NCBI GenBank assembly: GCA_017546585.1
Contig: JAFYWC010000020.1
Span: 21,679 to 85,678, forward strand
Length of the DNA: 64,000 nucleotides
Direction: 5' to 3'
DNA from: Bacteroidales bacterium
GTDB lineage: Bacteria; Bacteroidota; Bacteroidia; Bacteroidales; UBA932
The translations under genes and the position numbers were made by a program. Within the stretch, counting starts at the first letter, position 1. Each line of letters starts with the position of its first letter. The notes under the pieces are model-generated. The model searched no databases and was not told where the DNA came from. It saw only the letters and a list, made by a program, of their open reading frames with translations. This document shows positions 17,433 to 26,067 of the stretch, one piece after another.

Positions 17433-18938
17433 AAAAGTCATACCGATGGAAATGGTTGCTTTGTAGCGGTTTGGGTTGTTGATGTACTGGAGGTTGAAGC
17501 CGTGGAGCCAAGTTCCTTCGGCCTCGGTGTACAGTCCTTTCCAAAAGTTCCAGCGCAGGCTCAAGCCAATGTTTGTGCGCGATGCTGTCGCATACTCCAT
17601 CTGCCAGTTGTACCAGTCCTCAAGCCTGAACGGTGTAGTCTGTACTCCTGACTCTGTATCCACGATGTCTTCATTCTCCGACACCCATCCCTGGCCATAG
17701 CAGCCGGTGACGCCCCAGTCGAAACGGCCGGTGTGGAACAGCAGGCCGAGGTACGCCGAAGCCTCGGTGAGCGACTGTGTGTATGCATACGGATACATCT
17801 GGGACGAGATAGTATTCTGTACATCCACATCAAGTCCTGCCTTGAATTCCATTATGCCGTCTGCGATGAATTCGTATTCAGGTGAGATGCTCCAGCCTGA
17901 GCGGGTGAGTATCCTGTTGGTTCCGTGATTGATGACGGTGCTGACTCCGTTTTCAGTCACCTTCTCCAGCACGGTTTCGTCCAGAACCAGACCGTTCCAT
18001 CCGAACTTCACTCTTGCGAAGTGCTGTGACCTTTCGCCGATATGCCTGTATCCGGCGATAGCGTTCACTCTGTCGCCGGGGAAACGGAACCATATGAACT
18101 CCTTCTCTCCTATCGTTCCTGCCGTGCGGAGATACTCTGCCTCCGCGAAGAATCCCTTATACTGAAGCTGTACCGCTCCTCCGTTGCTGAAGTCCTTTAT
18201 AGGGAAACCCTTCACTCCAGCTTCCTGCAGTTGCAGTCCGCTGCCGGTCCAGATGTTATACACTCCGTACATCATACCCTTGTCAAGGAAGGCATAGTAT
18301 GACTGTCCGGAATTTCCCACCTGCTCGGCCTCTATGGTCTCGCCTGTCTTTCTGAATATGTAGTTCGCTCCGACTGCAAAGTCTCCGTTGTGGTAAAGGA
18401 AGCCTGGAGATACGGTCATATCAAGCAGCCAGTTCGAATGTCTGAGGTCCTTGCGCTTGGCGATGTTCGCAGACTCGAAGTCCATCATCGCTCCGATCCT
18501 CCAGTGAGCATCCAGATCATATGCTATACCGCCGTCGAATGCATATGTCTGCAGCGTCTTTCTGCCAGGAGTGAACTCCATCACGTCCACAGGGTAGAAT
18601 CCCGGTCTGATCGACATAGAGCCGCACATATCATAGCCTTCGGTCTGGGTAAACGAGAACGAACCCTTGAGAGTCATCCTTTCAAAGTGGCGTATGCTGG
18701 CTGTCTCCGCTCCGGCGCTCCACCCCTGCGGGGCTTCCCAACTGTCGCGGAATCCGCCTCCCTCATAGCCGGCAAATGCCTCGGCATATGAACTTGAAAC
18801 AGTGTCCTGACGCACTCCGGTGACGTTCTCGGACTCGTTCCACAGATTGTTTCGCAGCACCCTTTCATAGGTCTGCGCCGACACAGCCATACTGTAGAAC
18901 AGCAGGCACAGAAGCGATATGTATCTGACCTTATTCAT
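17430..18938 (-). CDS. DUF6850-type outer-membrane beta-barrel protein
   Basis: 502 residues from the ATG at 18938, which overlaps the stop of the upstream DUF4876 gene by eight bases (ATGAATAA). That supports this start and translational coupling. A signal peptide runs to SMAVSAQ. The remainder is made of alternating aromatic beta strands (AFDGGIAYDLDAHWRIGAMM, FFAEAEYLRTAG) and ends in YKATISIGMTF, a C-terminal phenylalanine typical of outer-membrane barrels. Placement next to DUF4876 and a TonB receptor is the usual genomic setting of DUF6850 proteins. The function is unknown; the operon suggests uptake of a nutrient through the outer membrane. Confidence 0.75.
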   Translation of the reverse strand: MNKVRYISLLCLLFYSMAVSAQTYERVLRNNLWNESENVTGVRQDTVSSSYAEAFAGYEGGGFRDSWEAPQGWSAGAETASIRHFERMTLKGSFSFTQTEGYDMCGSMSIRPGFYPVDVMEFTPGRKTLQTYAFDGGIAYDLDAHWRIGAMMDFESANIAKRKDLRHSNWLLDMTVSPGFLYHNGDFAVGANYIFRKTGETIEAEQVGNSGQSYYAFLDKGMMYGVYNIWTGSGLQLQEAGVKGFPIKDFSNGGAVQLQYKGFFAEAEYLRTAGTIGEKEFIWFRFPGDRVNAIAGYRHIGERSQHFARVKFGWNGLVLDETVLEKVTENGVSTVINHGTNRILTRSGWSISPEYEFIADGIMEFKAGLDVDVQNTISSQMYPYAYTQSLTEASAYLGLLFHTGRFDWGVTGCYGQGWVSENEDIVDTESGVQTTPFRLEDWYNWQMEYATASRTNIGLSLRWNFWKGLYTEAEGTWLHGFNLQYINNPNRYKATISIGMTF

Positions 18939-20133
18939 ACAGTGACTGTTTTTCGGATTCATAGAAATCGTTCAGCGAGTTGTTGGTGTCTGCCAATATC
19001 TCGTATCCCGCTACAGCGGTCGCAGCCTCATCCACCGATCTCATAAGAGTGTGTCCGAGGAACACGTCAGTCTGTGTCACATAGCCGGCGTCGAGAGACG
19101 ATACAAGCCTCTTCTGGTTTGCGGCTGAGCGGCCGTCAAACACTTCCACAGCGTCAAGCACCCAGTCGAACGGTACCTTCACCACCCTGTCCACATTGCT
19201 GCCCGGAACCTGGATCACGTTGTCCTGATTCTGCACGTGCTCCTGGATGGTAATGCCTTCGGCGCGGAAGATCACCACCGCAGGTGATGAATTGGACATA
19301 GTGTAGGCGTTTGCCTGGCCGGTCTTTATCACCACATCAAGATATCTGTCCTGGGAAATCAGGTTGCCAGGAGCAGGATGATATGCGGTGTTTGTAAAGT
19401 ATGTCGGATTATAGCATACGAAGTAGTCCGGCTTGTTGAGGTTCACGGAGAGAGGATACTGCACTGTGTGGTCTATCGCTCCGCGGAGACACATCACGGC
19501 GTCTTCTCCAGGCTGGAGAGGGAAGTCGTCACCGTCGCCAGGGAACTGCCATACCGCCTGGATCACAGGGATGAACTCAGGAAGACCGCTTTCGTCTACC
19601 CAAGGGTTTGATCCGGTCGCATTGTATGGAGAGAGTGTGCCGAAGCAGATGCCGTCAAGGTGCTGCACCTTGTAATCGTTGTTGTGCAGGATTATGTACT
19701 GGTCGGCCTGGTAATCGCCTTCCTGAGGATATTTCTTGCAGCCTCCGCAGTAGATTTCCTTGATCACCACAGAGCCGGCCTTCGATACGATGACGTTGAG
19801 GTTGACGCCAAGATCTCTTCCGGAAAGCACCACCTTGTCTGCAGAAGCGTTGAACACTTCCTTCTCGGTCTTTCCGCTGAGGTTGATTCTGTACAGACCG
19901 TTAGGCAGACTGAATCTCGAGACTCCTTCCGTGTCTGTCTGCGATACATATCTGCTGCCGGTGTTCATATCTTCCACCCTCACCTCTGCTCCGCTGCGCA
20001 CGATGTCTCCCTCCGGCCACACGGTCGCTACAGTCAGGGTGTGCAATCCTCCTTCGTACGGATTGACATCCCTGATGTCCGCACATCCGGCCGCCAGGAG
20101 TAACAGTGTCAGTATGTGTATTATTCTTTTCAT
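18931..20133 (-). CDS. DUF4876-type lipoprotein
   Basis: About 400 residues. MKRIIHILTLLLLAAGC is a lipoprotein signal; a start two codons earlier is also possible. Residues 30-115 form a carboxypeptidase-regulatory-like Ig fold (RVEDMNTGSRYVSQTDTEGV...LPNGLYRINLSG). The main domain begins IKEIYCGGCKKYP and contains QADQYIILHNN and LDAVEVFDG, in keeping with DUF4876, which has a lamin-tail-like pattern. It lies between a TonB-dependent receptor and a DUF6850 barrel, an arrangement conserved in Bacteroidota. It probably sits on the surface with the receptor; the ligand is unknown. Confidence 0.75.
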   Translation of the reverse strand: MKRIIHILTLLLLAAGCADIRDVNPYEGGLHTLTVATVWPEGDIVRSGAEVRVEDMNTGSRYVSQTDTEGVSRFSLPNGLYRINLSGKTEKEVFNASADKVVLSGRDLGVNLNVIVSKAGSVVIKEIYCGGCKKYPQEGDYQADQYIILHNNDYKVQHLDGICFGTLSPYNATGSNPWVDESGLPEFIPVIQAVWQFPGDGDDFPLQPGEDAVMCLRGAIDHTVQYPLSVNLNKPDYFVCYNPTYFTNTAYHPAPGNLISQDRYLDVVIKTGQANAYTMSNSSPAVVIFRAEGITIQEHVQNQDNVIQVPGSNVDRVVKVPFDWVLDAVEVFDGRSAANQKRLVSSLDAGYVTQTDVFLGHTLMRSVDEAATAVAGYEILADTNNSLNDFYESEKQSLYE

Positions 20134-20144
20134 TTCCATTTTTT

Positions 20145-20297
20145 AGATTTCTCGACTTCGCTCGAAATGACAAGTTTGTGTTTCTTGTTTTTCACTGTCA
20201 TTTCGACCGTTTTTCACTGTCATTTCGACCGTCTTTCTTTGTCATTTCGACTGTCTTTCTTTGTCATTTCGACCGAACGAAGTGAGTGGAGAAATCT
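20145..20297. repeat. Palindrome enclosing four 22-bp tandem repeats
   Basis: Outer arms AGATTTCTCGACTTCG (from 20145) and ...GTGGAGAAATCT (to 20297) are inverted. Between them four 22-bp units lie head to tail at 20187-20274. Units 1-2 read GTTTTTCACTGTCATTTCG.. and units 3-4 GTCTTTCTTTGTCATTTCG... The region separates the TonB receptor gene from the DUF4876 gene. Confidence 0.8.
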
Positions 20298-20303
20298 GTC
20301 GCT

Positions 20304-23129
20304 TTAAAATTTCAGTCTACAGGTGAGGCCGTAGTAGAAGGCAGGTGTGAAGATCGCTCCCACGCCGGTAGCCAACGACTTGACATATGGCCTCGAGTTG
20401 GTAAAGTTGTTTGCAAAGAACGACAGCGACACGTGGTCTCCTATCTCTTTGGTTATGCTCAGATTGGCTGACATATACATTCCGTAGCCGTCCTGTGCGA
20501 ATGTGTAGGCATTGCCGGACTTCATAATGAGGTTGGCGAATGCCGGGTCGGCAGCCTCTGCTGCCGTAAACGGATGCACATTGCCGTCAAGGTCCATATA
20601 TGAGACAGGGTACACGGCAGTGTATGAATTTCCGTCATAGATATTGCCTCCGGTAGGAGTGTTTCCGTCCTCGGTCACGGTGAAGGCATATGCTGCCCCG
20701 TTGTATTCCGAGAGGTTTCGGCTGCGACGGAGGACTGTCGCCTCCAGCCTGCAGGTGATGATGAGGCGCGCCTGAGGGATATGGGTGATCGCCGTAAGGT
20801 TTGCGTCAAGGTTCTGTGTGGTCTTTCCGTTGGCCACGGCTGTGTTGCTGCCGCCGTTGGCATATATTCCCACATACTGATATGAGCGGTTAGGCAACGA
20901 TGTGTGCGACCATCCGTTCTGGTAATATGCGGACAGCTGCTCGTTCAGATACTTGGTGTAGGTGTATGCCGCATCAAGTCGGAAAGTGGTCCTGAGCGGC
21001 TTTATTTCAGGGAATTCCACAATGAGTTCGGCTCCGGCCCTCTTCACGTCGGCACCGTTGTTCTGCTTTGTGGACTTTGCGAAGGTCTGGTCTGTCACCT
21101 TCACTTCCATAGGTGTCCAGTACTCGTCGTCATTGCCTCTGACATACATCATTCCTGTCTGCTTGTCCACAATGATCTGTGGGTTGTCCGGCATAGTGAA
21201 CCCCTCCGGACGCTGGAGTATGTCATATGAATAGGCCTCGTAGACATTCTGGAAATTGTACGGACCCTTGGTGATGTTGTAGAATCCCACCAGAGACATC
21301 TTGAAGCCTCCGAAGGATGCGTCTATTCCGAACTCCGAGTTGCTGTTTCGCTGCCAGCGGAGATCCGGATTGTACACTACCGTGTATGGCTGAGTGTAAT
21401 AGATGTAGCTTGTCTGCTCGCCGTGCGAGAATCCGTAGGTCTGGATGTCACGGTACTCCTGCTTAGGATAGAGGATGTAATATGACGGCAGCTTTTCAGT
21501 GATTCCCCAGCCTCCTCTGATAGAAAGACCGTCCGTCAGCTGCCACTTCGCATTGAATCGTGGCGAGAAGGTGGTCTTGTTGTTGTAGAGGGAGTTCCTG
21601 ATGAACACGTTCTCCATTCGAAGACCGGCAGTTATCTCAAGCTTGGTCTCGGCGACAGGAATCGCGACATCCTCCTCCGCATACACCGAAAGGTTGTGCA
21701 TAAAAGGATAGTCGGTGTAAGGACGTGGTCTGTAGCCGTTTGCGGCCAGCGACGGATCTTCATAGTATTCTCCCTGACCCACGTTGCCGTTGGCCTTCCA
21801 CTGCACTCCGGCCTTCAGGACGCTCTTGTAGCCGTCCCAGCGCTTGTGCCAGTTGTACTTCACCGATGCGGCAAAGTCAAGTTCCTTGGAGTCTATGATC
21901 TGGTCCGAGAAATATGTCAGAGGAAGACGATCTGCAATGTAGTAGCCCTCCTTCTCCGCGTGTACCGCCGGCTGGTTCGATGCGTACGACTCGTACTTGT
22001 GGAACCTGTACAGATTGTCGTTGAAGTTCACCGATGCATCGAACTTCAGGTTTGTGATCCAGTCCTTGTTCAGCATCCAGCTCAGCGAGGTGTTCGCCCT
22101 GAACACATTGTCGCGCTCCTTTTCGTACTCTCCGGTGTATCCGTCCGGATCGTCCTTGCTGTTCATTCCTCCGATATTTCCGGAGAAGCCGGCCTCGAAG
22201 CGGAGCGAATTCGCGAAGTTGTTGCTGTAGTTGAGCGTTATTCCTGTGCGGTTGTATGATTCGTAAGGTGAGATGAGCTTCTTTACTGCACGTGCCCATT
22301 CTGCACTAAGGTTGAGGATTCCGTTATCTTCCTGAAGGTCAATGCCCTTTGAAACGGAAGCCTGGTATGTGCGCGGGTTTACCGCAAAGGTCACATTCGT
22401 AGGAGTGCGGCCTTTCTTTGTGTTGATCTTGACCATTCCGGAGTTGAGGTCTCCGTACTCTGCGGACGGCACTCCGGTAATGACCTCGATGGATTCGATA
22501 TTGTCTACGGCCACGCTTCTCGTGTCCACGCCTCCCATCTCTCCGAAGGATGCGTTGTTTCCAAGTCTCACTCCGTCCACCTCCACGGCCGTTCCGAAGG
22601 CGGCGTTTCCGGTGGCGGCACCTCCCTCGCGGAGAGAGAATGCGTTTTCGGTAGTAAGGTCAGGATTCACGGTCTTTCCGCCCGGAAGCAGAGCCGCAAT
22701 ATCTGTCGTATTCGAAAGCTGCAGATGATTGAGAGCATCGCGGCCGAGGCTGTGGGACGTACCGAGTCCGTCCTTCGCCTTCTGCGCTGTGACCACCACC
22801 TCGTCAAGGGCGAGCGAACTCTCGTGCAGTTTCAGCACGATGTCCACGACGTCCTTTCTGACATCGATTTCAACCGAGGCGTTTACATAGCCGAGGCAGG
22901 AAGCCTCAAGCACATATCCGCCCGGCTGCACATTCTCGAACGTGAAGTTTCCGTCGATGTCAGTGGTTGTCCAGAGATAATCGTTTCCTATCCTGACCGC
23001 CGCTCCCACAACGGGCGCTTCGGTCTTTGCCTCCAAGACGCGACCCTCTACCAGGCGCCCCTTCGGAGCGCCCGATGCAACTGCTGCGACAAACAGGGTC
23101 AGCAGCATTATGAGAAGTCGTCTTGTCAT
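20304..23129 (-). CDS. TonB-dependent receptor with carboxypeptidase-regulatory-like domain
   Basis: 941 residues. A signal peptide (LLTLFVAAVASGAP) is followed by a CarboxypepD_reg-like domain at about 25-110 (VEGRVLEAKTEAPVVGAAVRI...). The TonB-box region is LDEVVVTAQKAKDG, and the plug includes LLPGGKTVNPDLTTENAFSL and GVPSAEYGDLNSGMVKINTKKG. The 22-strand barrel ends YYGLTCRLKF. It imports a large or scarce nutrient across the outer membrane. It is not the SusC type because there is no SusD partner; its partners are DUF4876 and DUF6850 proteins. It starts 17 bases after the C69 peptidase stop, so the two are probably one transcript. Confidence 0.9.
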   Translation of the reverse strand: MTRRLLIMLLTLFVAAVASGAPKGRLVEGRVLEAKTEAPVVGAAVRIGNDYLWTTTDIDGNFTFENVQPGGYVLEASCLGYVNASVEIDVRKDVVDIVLKLHESSLALDEVVVTAQKAKDGLGTSHSLGRDALNHLQLSNTTDIAALLPGGKTVNPDLTTENAFSLREGGAATGNAAFGTAVEVDGVRLGNNASFGEMGGVDTRSVAVDNIESIEVITGVPSAEYGDLNSGMVKINTKKGRTPTNVTFAVNPRTYQASVSKGIDLQEDNGILNLSAEWARAVKKLISPYESYNRTGITLNYSNNFANSLRFEAGFSGNIGGMNSKDDPDGYTGEYEKERDNVFRANTSLSWMLNKDWITNLKFDASVNFNDNLYRFHKYESYASNQPAVHAEKEGYYIADRLPLTYFSDQIIDSKELDFAASVKYNWHKRWDGYKSVLKAGVQWKANGNVGQGEYYEDPSLAANGYRPRPYTDYPFMHNLSVYAEEDVAIPVAETKLEITAGLRMENVFIRNSLYNNKTTFSPRFNAKWQLTDGLSIRGGWGITEKLPSYYILYPKQEYRDIQTYGFSHGEQTSYIYYTQPYTVVYNPDLRWQRNSNSEFGIDASFGGFKMSLVGFYNITKGPYNFQNVYEAYSYDILQRPEGFTMPDNPQIIVDKQTGMMYVRGNDDEYWTPMEVKVTDQTFAKSTKQNNGADVKRAGAELIVEFPEIKPLRTTFRLDAAYTYTKYLNEQLSAYYQNGWSHTSLPNRSYQYVGIYANGGSNTAVANGKTTQNLDANLTAITHIPQARLIITCRLEATVLRRSRNLSEYNGAAYAFTVTEDGNTPTGGNIYDGNSYTAVYPVSYMDLDGNVHPFTAAEAADPAFANLIMKSGNAYTFAQDGYGMYMSANLSITKEIGDHVSLSFFANNFTNSRPYVKSLATGVGAIFTPAFYYGLTCRLKF

Positions 23130-23146
23130 CTGCCGTGTCTGGGAAA

Positions 23147-24910
23147 TTACTTCACTTCAACGACCTTGCCGTGATCGTTTGCTACAGCCTCTTTCCACTT
23201 TGCAGTGTAGCCTGGCTGAGTGATCTTGGCAGGGATGCAGTCTGTGTGCTCGTTTGTAACGAATGTTCCGTCCTCGTTCTGGGCCTTCACGTTTCCGTCG
23301 ATGAACTTCACGAGAAGAAGCTGCTCAAGCTCTACCCACTTGCCGAAGATCTTCTGTGCATTGTCCACAGAGAACTTTGTGAGGTAGTCGCGTACTGAAG
23401 TGTATGGATCCACCACCTTGCGGCACTTGTCGTTGCGGCGGATCTGCTTGCGTGGCTTCTGGTCAGCCTCCTTGTAGAGGGCGAGAGCCTGCTCGTCTGC
23501 CTTTGCGACAGCCTCCATCATCTCAGTCTCCCAAGCGTCGATGGCTGCGTCTACAGTAGGGAACATAATGTTGTATGCCTTGTAGCAGGCGTTTGCTACG
23601 CGGTTGGTCATCCAGAATGCTGAAGTAGGAGAGTAGGTGATCATATCGCCGTTGCCTACTCGGAAGCACTCAGGAACCTCTGTTGTGCAAGTGTAGATAG
23701 GTGTAAGATAAGAGGTTGCAGCATCGTCGCAACCGAACCAGTTGACGCCTCCGATCTCGTCAGGAAGCCATCCGCGTGACTGTCCCACGAACCAGAATCC
23801 TGTCTGCTGTGTAGCGATCGCTCTCTCGTTCATATACTCCTTTCCGTTGTGCTCGAAGCCCATAGGTCTCCAACGGTATGGAAGAGCGTTTCCGCCTGCT
23901 CCGATGTCCTGGGTCATATCCATAGGAGTGCCCTCGTAGTGGTCGCGCATAACGTCAGCCACGTCCTTTACGCTGATCTTGCGTGAAGGCTTCACGAAGA
24001 GAGGGAATCTCTTTGTCTTGTCCCATCCCATCGCATAGTCGATGTAGTCGTATGCGTCCTTTGTCACTACATTGCCGTTCTCATCCTCGAATGTGAACTT
24101 GCCGTCGCAGAGGATGTTGAATGCAGACCACGCACGTGCCTCGCAGCCGCGCATTCCGCTGAAATCGAGCGGTGCATAAGCGTCGCAGAAGCTGAAGTCC
24201 TTGTCCTCGCCGCTGAAGTAGCCCATTTCACGTGCGAAAGAGATCACGTCCGGAGCATAGATGCAGTTCTCAGGATCGTTCTGAGGGAAGGTGCTGATGC
24301 GTGCCTGGTTTGCGTGAGAGCAGATGTATCCGTCAGGAACTCTTCTTGCAACCCATACGATGCCCTTGTGGTCCTTGCCCTTTCCGATAAGGTCCATAAC
24401 CCACACTTCCTCAGTGTCTGCGAGAGAGAATGACTCTCCGCTTGAGTAGTATCCGTAAGTGTTTGCGAGATCCACGATGATGTCGATGGCCTCACGTGCT
24501 GTCTTGGCTCTTTCGAGTGCAACGTAGATGAGTGAACCGTAGTCCATAATGCCGTTGTTGCCCTCGAGTTCAGGACGTCCGCCGTATGTGGTCTCGGCGA
24601 TGATGAGCTGGTGCTCGTTCATATTTCCGACCCTCTGGTATGTCCTTGCCACCTGAGGGATGTAACCGAGGAACTTGCCTGTATCCCACTCGTTGATCTG
24701 GCGCATATCGCCTTCGTTCCATACGGCTGCAGGAGCATAGTAAAGCTCGCCGTAAAGCTGGTGTGAGTCGGCCGCATATGAAATCATAGTCGAGCCGTCT
24801 GTGCTGGCTCCCTTGGTCACGAGGACGTTGGTGCAAGCGTCGCTTTCAATGCTGCTGAAGCAGAAAGCCGCTGCCAATGTCAACAGAATGGATGCTGAAA
24901 TCTTTCTCAT
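23147..24910 (-). CDS. C69-family peptidase (dipeptidase)
   Basis: 587 residues. A signal peptide ends before ESDACTNVLVTKGAS. Cys26, or the Cys exposed by processing here, is the N-terminal nucleophile typical of C69 Ntn hydrolases. Other family stretches are MISYAADSHQLYGELYY, NEHQLIIAETTYGGR, SGESFSLADTEEVWVMDLIGKG and RRVPDGYICSHANQARI. These enzymes cleave dipeptides; here the location is periplasmic. It heads a leftward unit with the TonB-dependent receptor. The leader is about 65 bases and carries a small GC hairpin. Confidence 0.9.
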   Translation of the reverse strand: MRKISASILLTLAAAFCFSSIESDACTNVLVTKGASTDGSTMISYAADSHQLYGELYYAPAAVWNEGDMRQINEWDTGKFLGYIPQVARTYQRVGNMNEHQLIIAETTYGGRPELEGNNGIMDYGSLIYVALERAKTAREAIDIIVDLANTYGYYSSGESFSLADTEEVWVMDLIGKGKDHKGIVWVARRVPDGYICSHANQARISTFPQNDPENCIYAPDVISFAREMGYFSGEDKDFSFCDAYAPLDFSGMRGCEARAWSAFNILCDGKFTFEDENGNVVTKDAYDYIDYAMGWDKTKRFPLFVKPSRKISVKDVADVMRDHYEGTPMDMTQDIGAGGNALPYRWRPMGFEHNGKEYMNERAIATQQTGFWFVGQSRGWLPDEIGGVNWFGCDDAATSYLTPIYTCTTEVPECFRVGNGDMITYSPTSAFWMTNRVANACYKAYNIMFPTVDAAIDAWETEMMEAVAKADEQALALYKEADQKPRKQIRRNDKCRKVVDPYTSVRDYLTKFSVDNAQKIFGKWVELEQLLLVKFIDGNVKAQNEDGTFVTNEHTDCIPAKITQPGYTAKWKEAVANDHGKVVEVK

Positions 24911-24982
24911 TTTGTTCTTTTGTTATTATTAATTACTTTTGTGTCGTATTTTGCATAACAGGGCAAAAGGCCCTATATCTTG

Positions 24983-24990
24983 CAAAAATA
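24983..24990 (-). promoter_or_regulatory. -7 promoter element of the C69 peptidase unit
   Basis: Minus-strand TATTTTTG, exact TAnnTTTG, 73 bases upstream of the start codon. The leader contains the hairpin AGGGC-AAAAG-GCCCT (24960-24974). Confidence 0.5.
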
Positions 24991-25008
24991 TAAAAAATAC
25001 CGCACTTT

Positions 25009-25425
25009 ATGAAATTGAAAATACACGCATCTGTCGCTCTGGCGACTTTTTTTGCGCTTTCTTTTTTCTGCTGTGAGGCCAATGCCCAGCAGCAGCCGAA
25101 GCAGCCTGACATATACGAGCAGGCCGAGATGGAGGCCGACAGGCTTCAGAGAGTGCTCGACCTTGAGGATTGGCAGGTGTTCTATGTAGATTCGACTCTC
25201 AAGCACGATTTCCCTGCAATGATGGCCGATTACGACCAGCTCAGAAAAGCCAAGGTTGCCAATTCGGCTATGTATCAGGACGTTCAGGACAAGTGGATGG
25301 ACCAGATCGATGCGACATACAAGAAGATATTCACTCCTGAGCAGTGGGCAGCTTACCTGAAGCAGGGTGCGGCAAAGGCCCAGAAGGCCCGTGAGAAACG
25401 TCGCCTCAAGGCTCAGGGTAAATAA
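25009..25425 (+). CDS. Small secreted helical protein, function unknown
   Basis: 138 residues. A signal peptide (MKLKIHASVALATFFALSFF...ANAQ) precedes a charged, helical mature part with YEQAEMEADRLQRVLDLEDWQVFYVDSTL, DVQDKWMDQIDATYKKIFTPEQWAAY and a lysine/arginine-rich C-terminus (KAQKAREKRRLKAQGK). The spacing of helices and the FTPEQW.AY motif recall small periplasmic proteins of the Spy/CpxP style, but the similarity is too weak to name it. It is divergent from the C69 peptidase and 43 bases upstream of the nitroreductase. Confidence 0.7.
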   Translation: MKLKIHASVALATFFALSFFCCEANAQQQPKQPDIYEQAEMEADRLQRVLDLEDWQVFYVDSTLKHDFPAMMADYDQLRKAKVANSAMYQDVQDKWMDQIDATYKKIFTPEQWAAYLKQGAAKAQKAREKRRLKAQGK

Positions 25426-25430
25426 TAAAT

Positions 25431-25457
25431 GTCATCCCGAGCGAAGCCGAGGGATCT
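25431..25457. repeat. Short palindromic intergenic repeat (GTCATCCCGAG type)
   Basis: GTCATCCCGAGC-GAA-GCCGAGGGATCT, a short near-palindrome in the 43-base gap between the secreted protein and nitroreductase genes. It is related in layout to the GATTGCCACG family. Confidence 0.5.
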
Positions 25458-25468
25458 AAAACCAATAT

Positions 25469-25945
25469 ATGGATTTCTTAGAAGTAATAGAGAAAAGGCA
25501 TTCGGTCAGAAAGTATTCTGATCAGCCGGTAGACAAGGCGATTCTTGATGCGATCGTGAGAGTGGCTCAGACCGCTCCTTCTTCGCGCAACAGCAAGAGT
25601 TCGGTGTTTATGATTGTCGAGGACAGGGACACTCTCGATGCGCTCTCTCAGATGCGTGACTATGGTTCGGCCCTCCTCACAGGCGCACAGGCTGCCATCG
25701 TGGTGCTCGGCGACGAGACGAAGACAGATCTTTGGGTGGACAACTGCGCGATTTCTGCGACATTCATCCAGCTTGCGGTGACAGCGATGGACCTTGTGAG
25801 CTGCTGGGTGCACATCAACGGCCGTCCTTGCGTAAGACTTGAGCCGGAGGGAGCGAAGGCAGAGGATTATGTACGTAACCTCCTCGGTATCAAGGACGGA
25901 CTCAAGCCATATTGCGTCATCGCAATCGGTTATCCAGAAGAATAA
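25469..25945 (+). CDS. Nitroreductase-family FMN protein
   Basis: 158 residues, at the short end for the family. MDFLEVIEKRHSVRKYSDQPV with the RHSVRKY phosphate-contact motif and AQTAPSSRNSKSSVF form the FMN site. KPYCVIAIGYPEE is the conserved C-terminal strand. NAD(P)H-dependent reduction of nitro, quinone or similar substrates is typical; the natural substrate is unknown. It is followed by an inverted pair of repeats and then pheS. Confidence 0.85.
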   Translation: MDFLEVIEKRHSVRKYSDQPVDKAILDAIVRVAQTAPSSRNSKSSVFMIVEDRDTLDALSQMRDYGSALLTGAQAAIVVLGDETKTDLWVDNCAISATFIQLAVTAMDLVSCWVHINGRPCVRLEPEGAKAEDYVRNLLGIKDGLKPYCVIAIGYPEE

Positions 25946-26037
25946 GAGATTCCCACGTCGCTGACGCTCCTCGGAATGACATATCGGTGAATCCCACACG
26001 TCATTGCGAGGTCATGAAATGACCGTGGCAATCTTTA
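25946..26037. repeat. Pair of GATTGCCACG-family repeats in opposite orientation
   Basis: GAGATTCCCACGTCGCTGACG...GGAATGACAT (25946-25981) and CACGTCATTGCGAGGTCATG...GTGGCAATCTTTA (25997-26037). They occupy almost the entire gap between the nitroreductase gene and pheS. The second contains one of only three CATG sites I found in the window. Confidence 0.75.
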
Positions 26038-26067
26038 AATGATTGAAAATAAAAATATTAAAGAAAT

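Noticed and set aside
20187-20274. Possible CRISPR array
   Set aside because: Four 22-bp units follow each other without spacers and there are no cas genes nearby.
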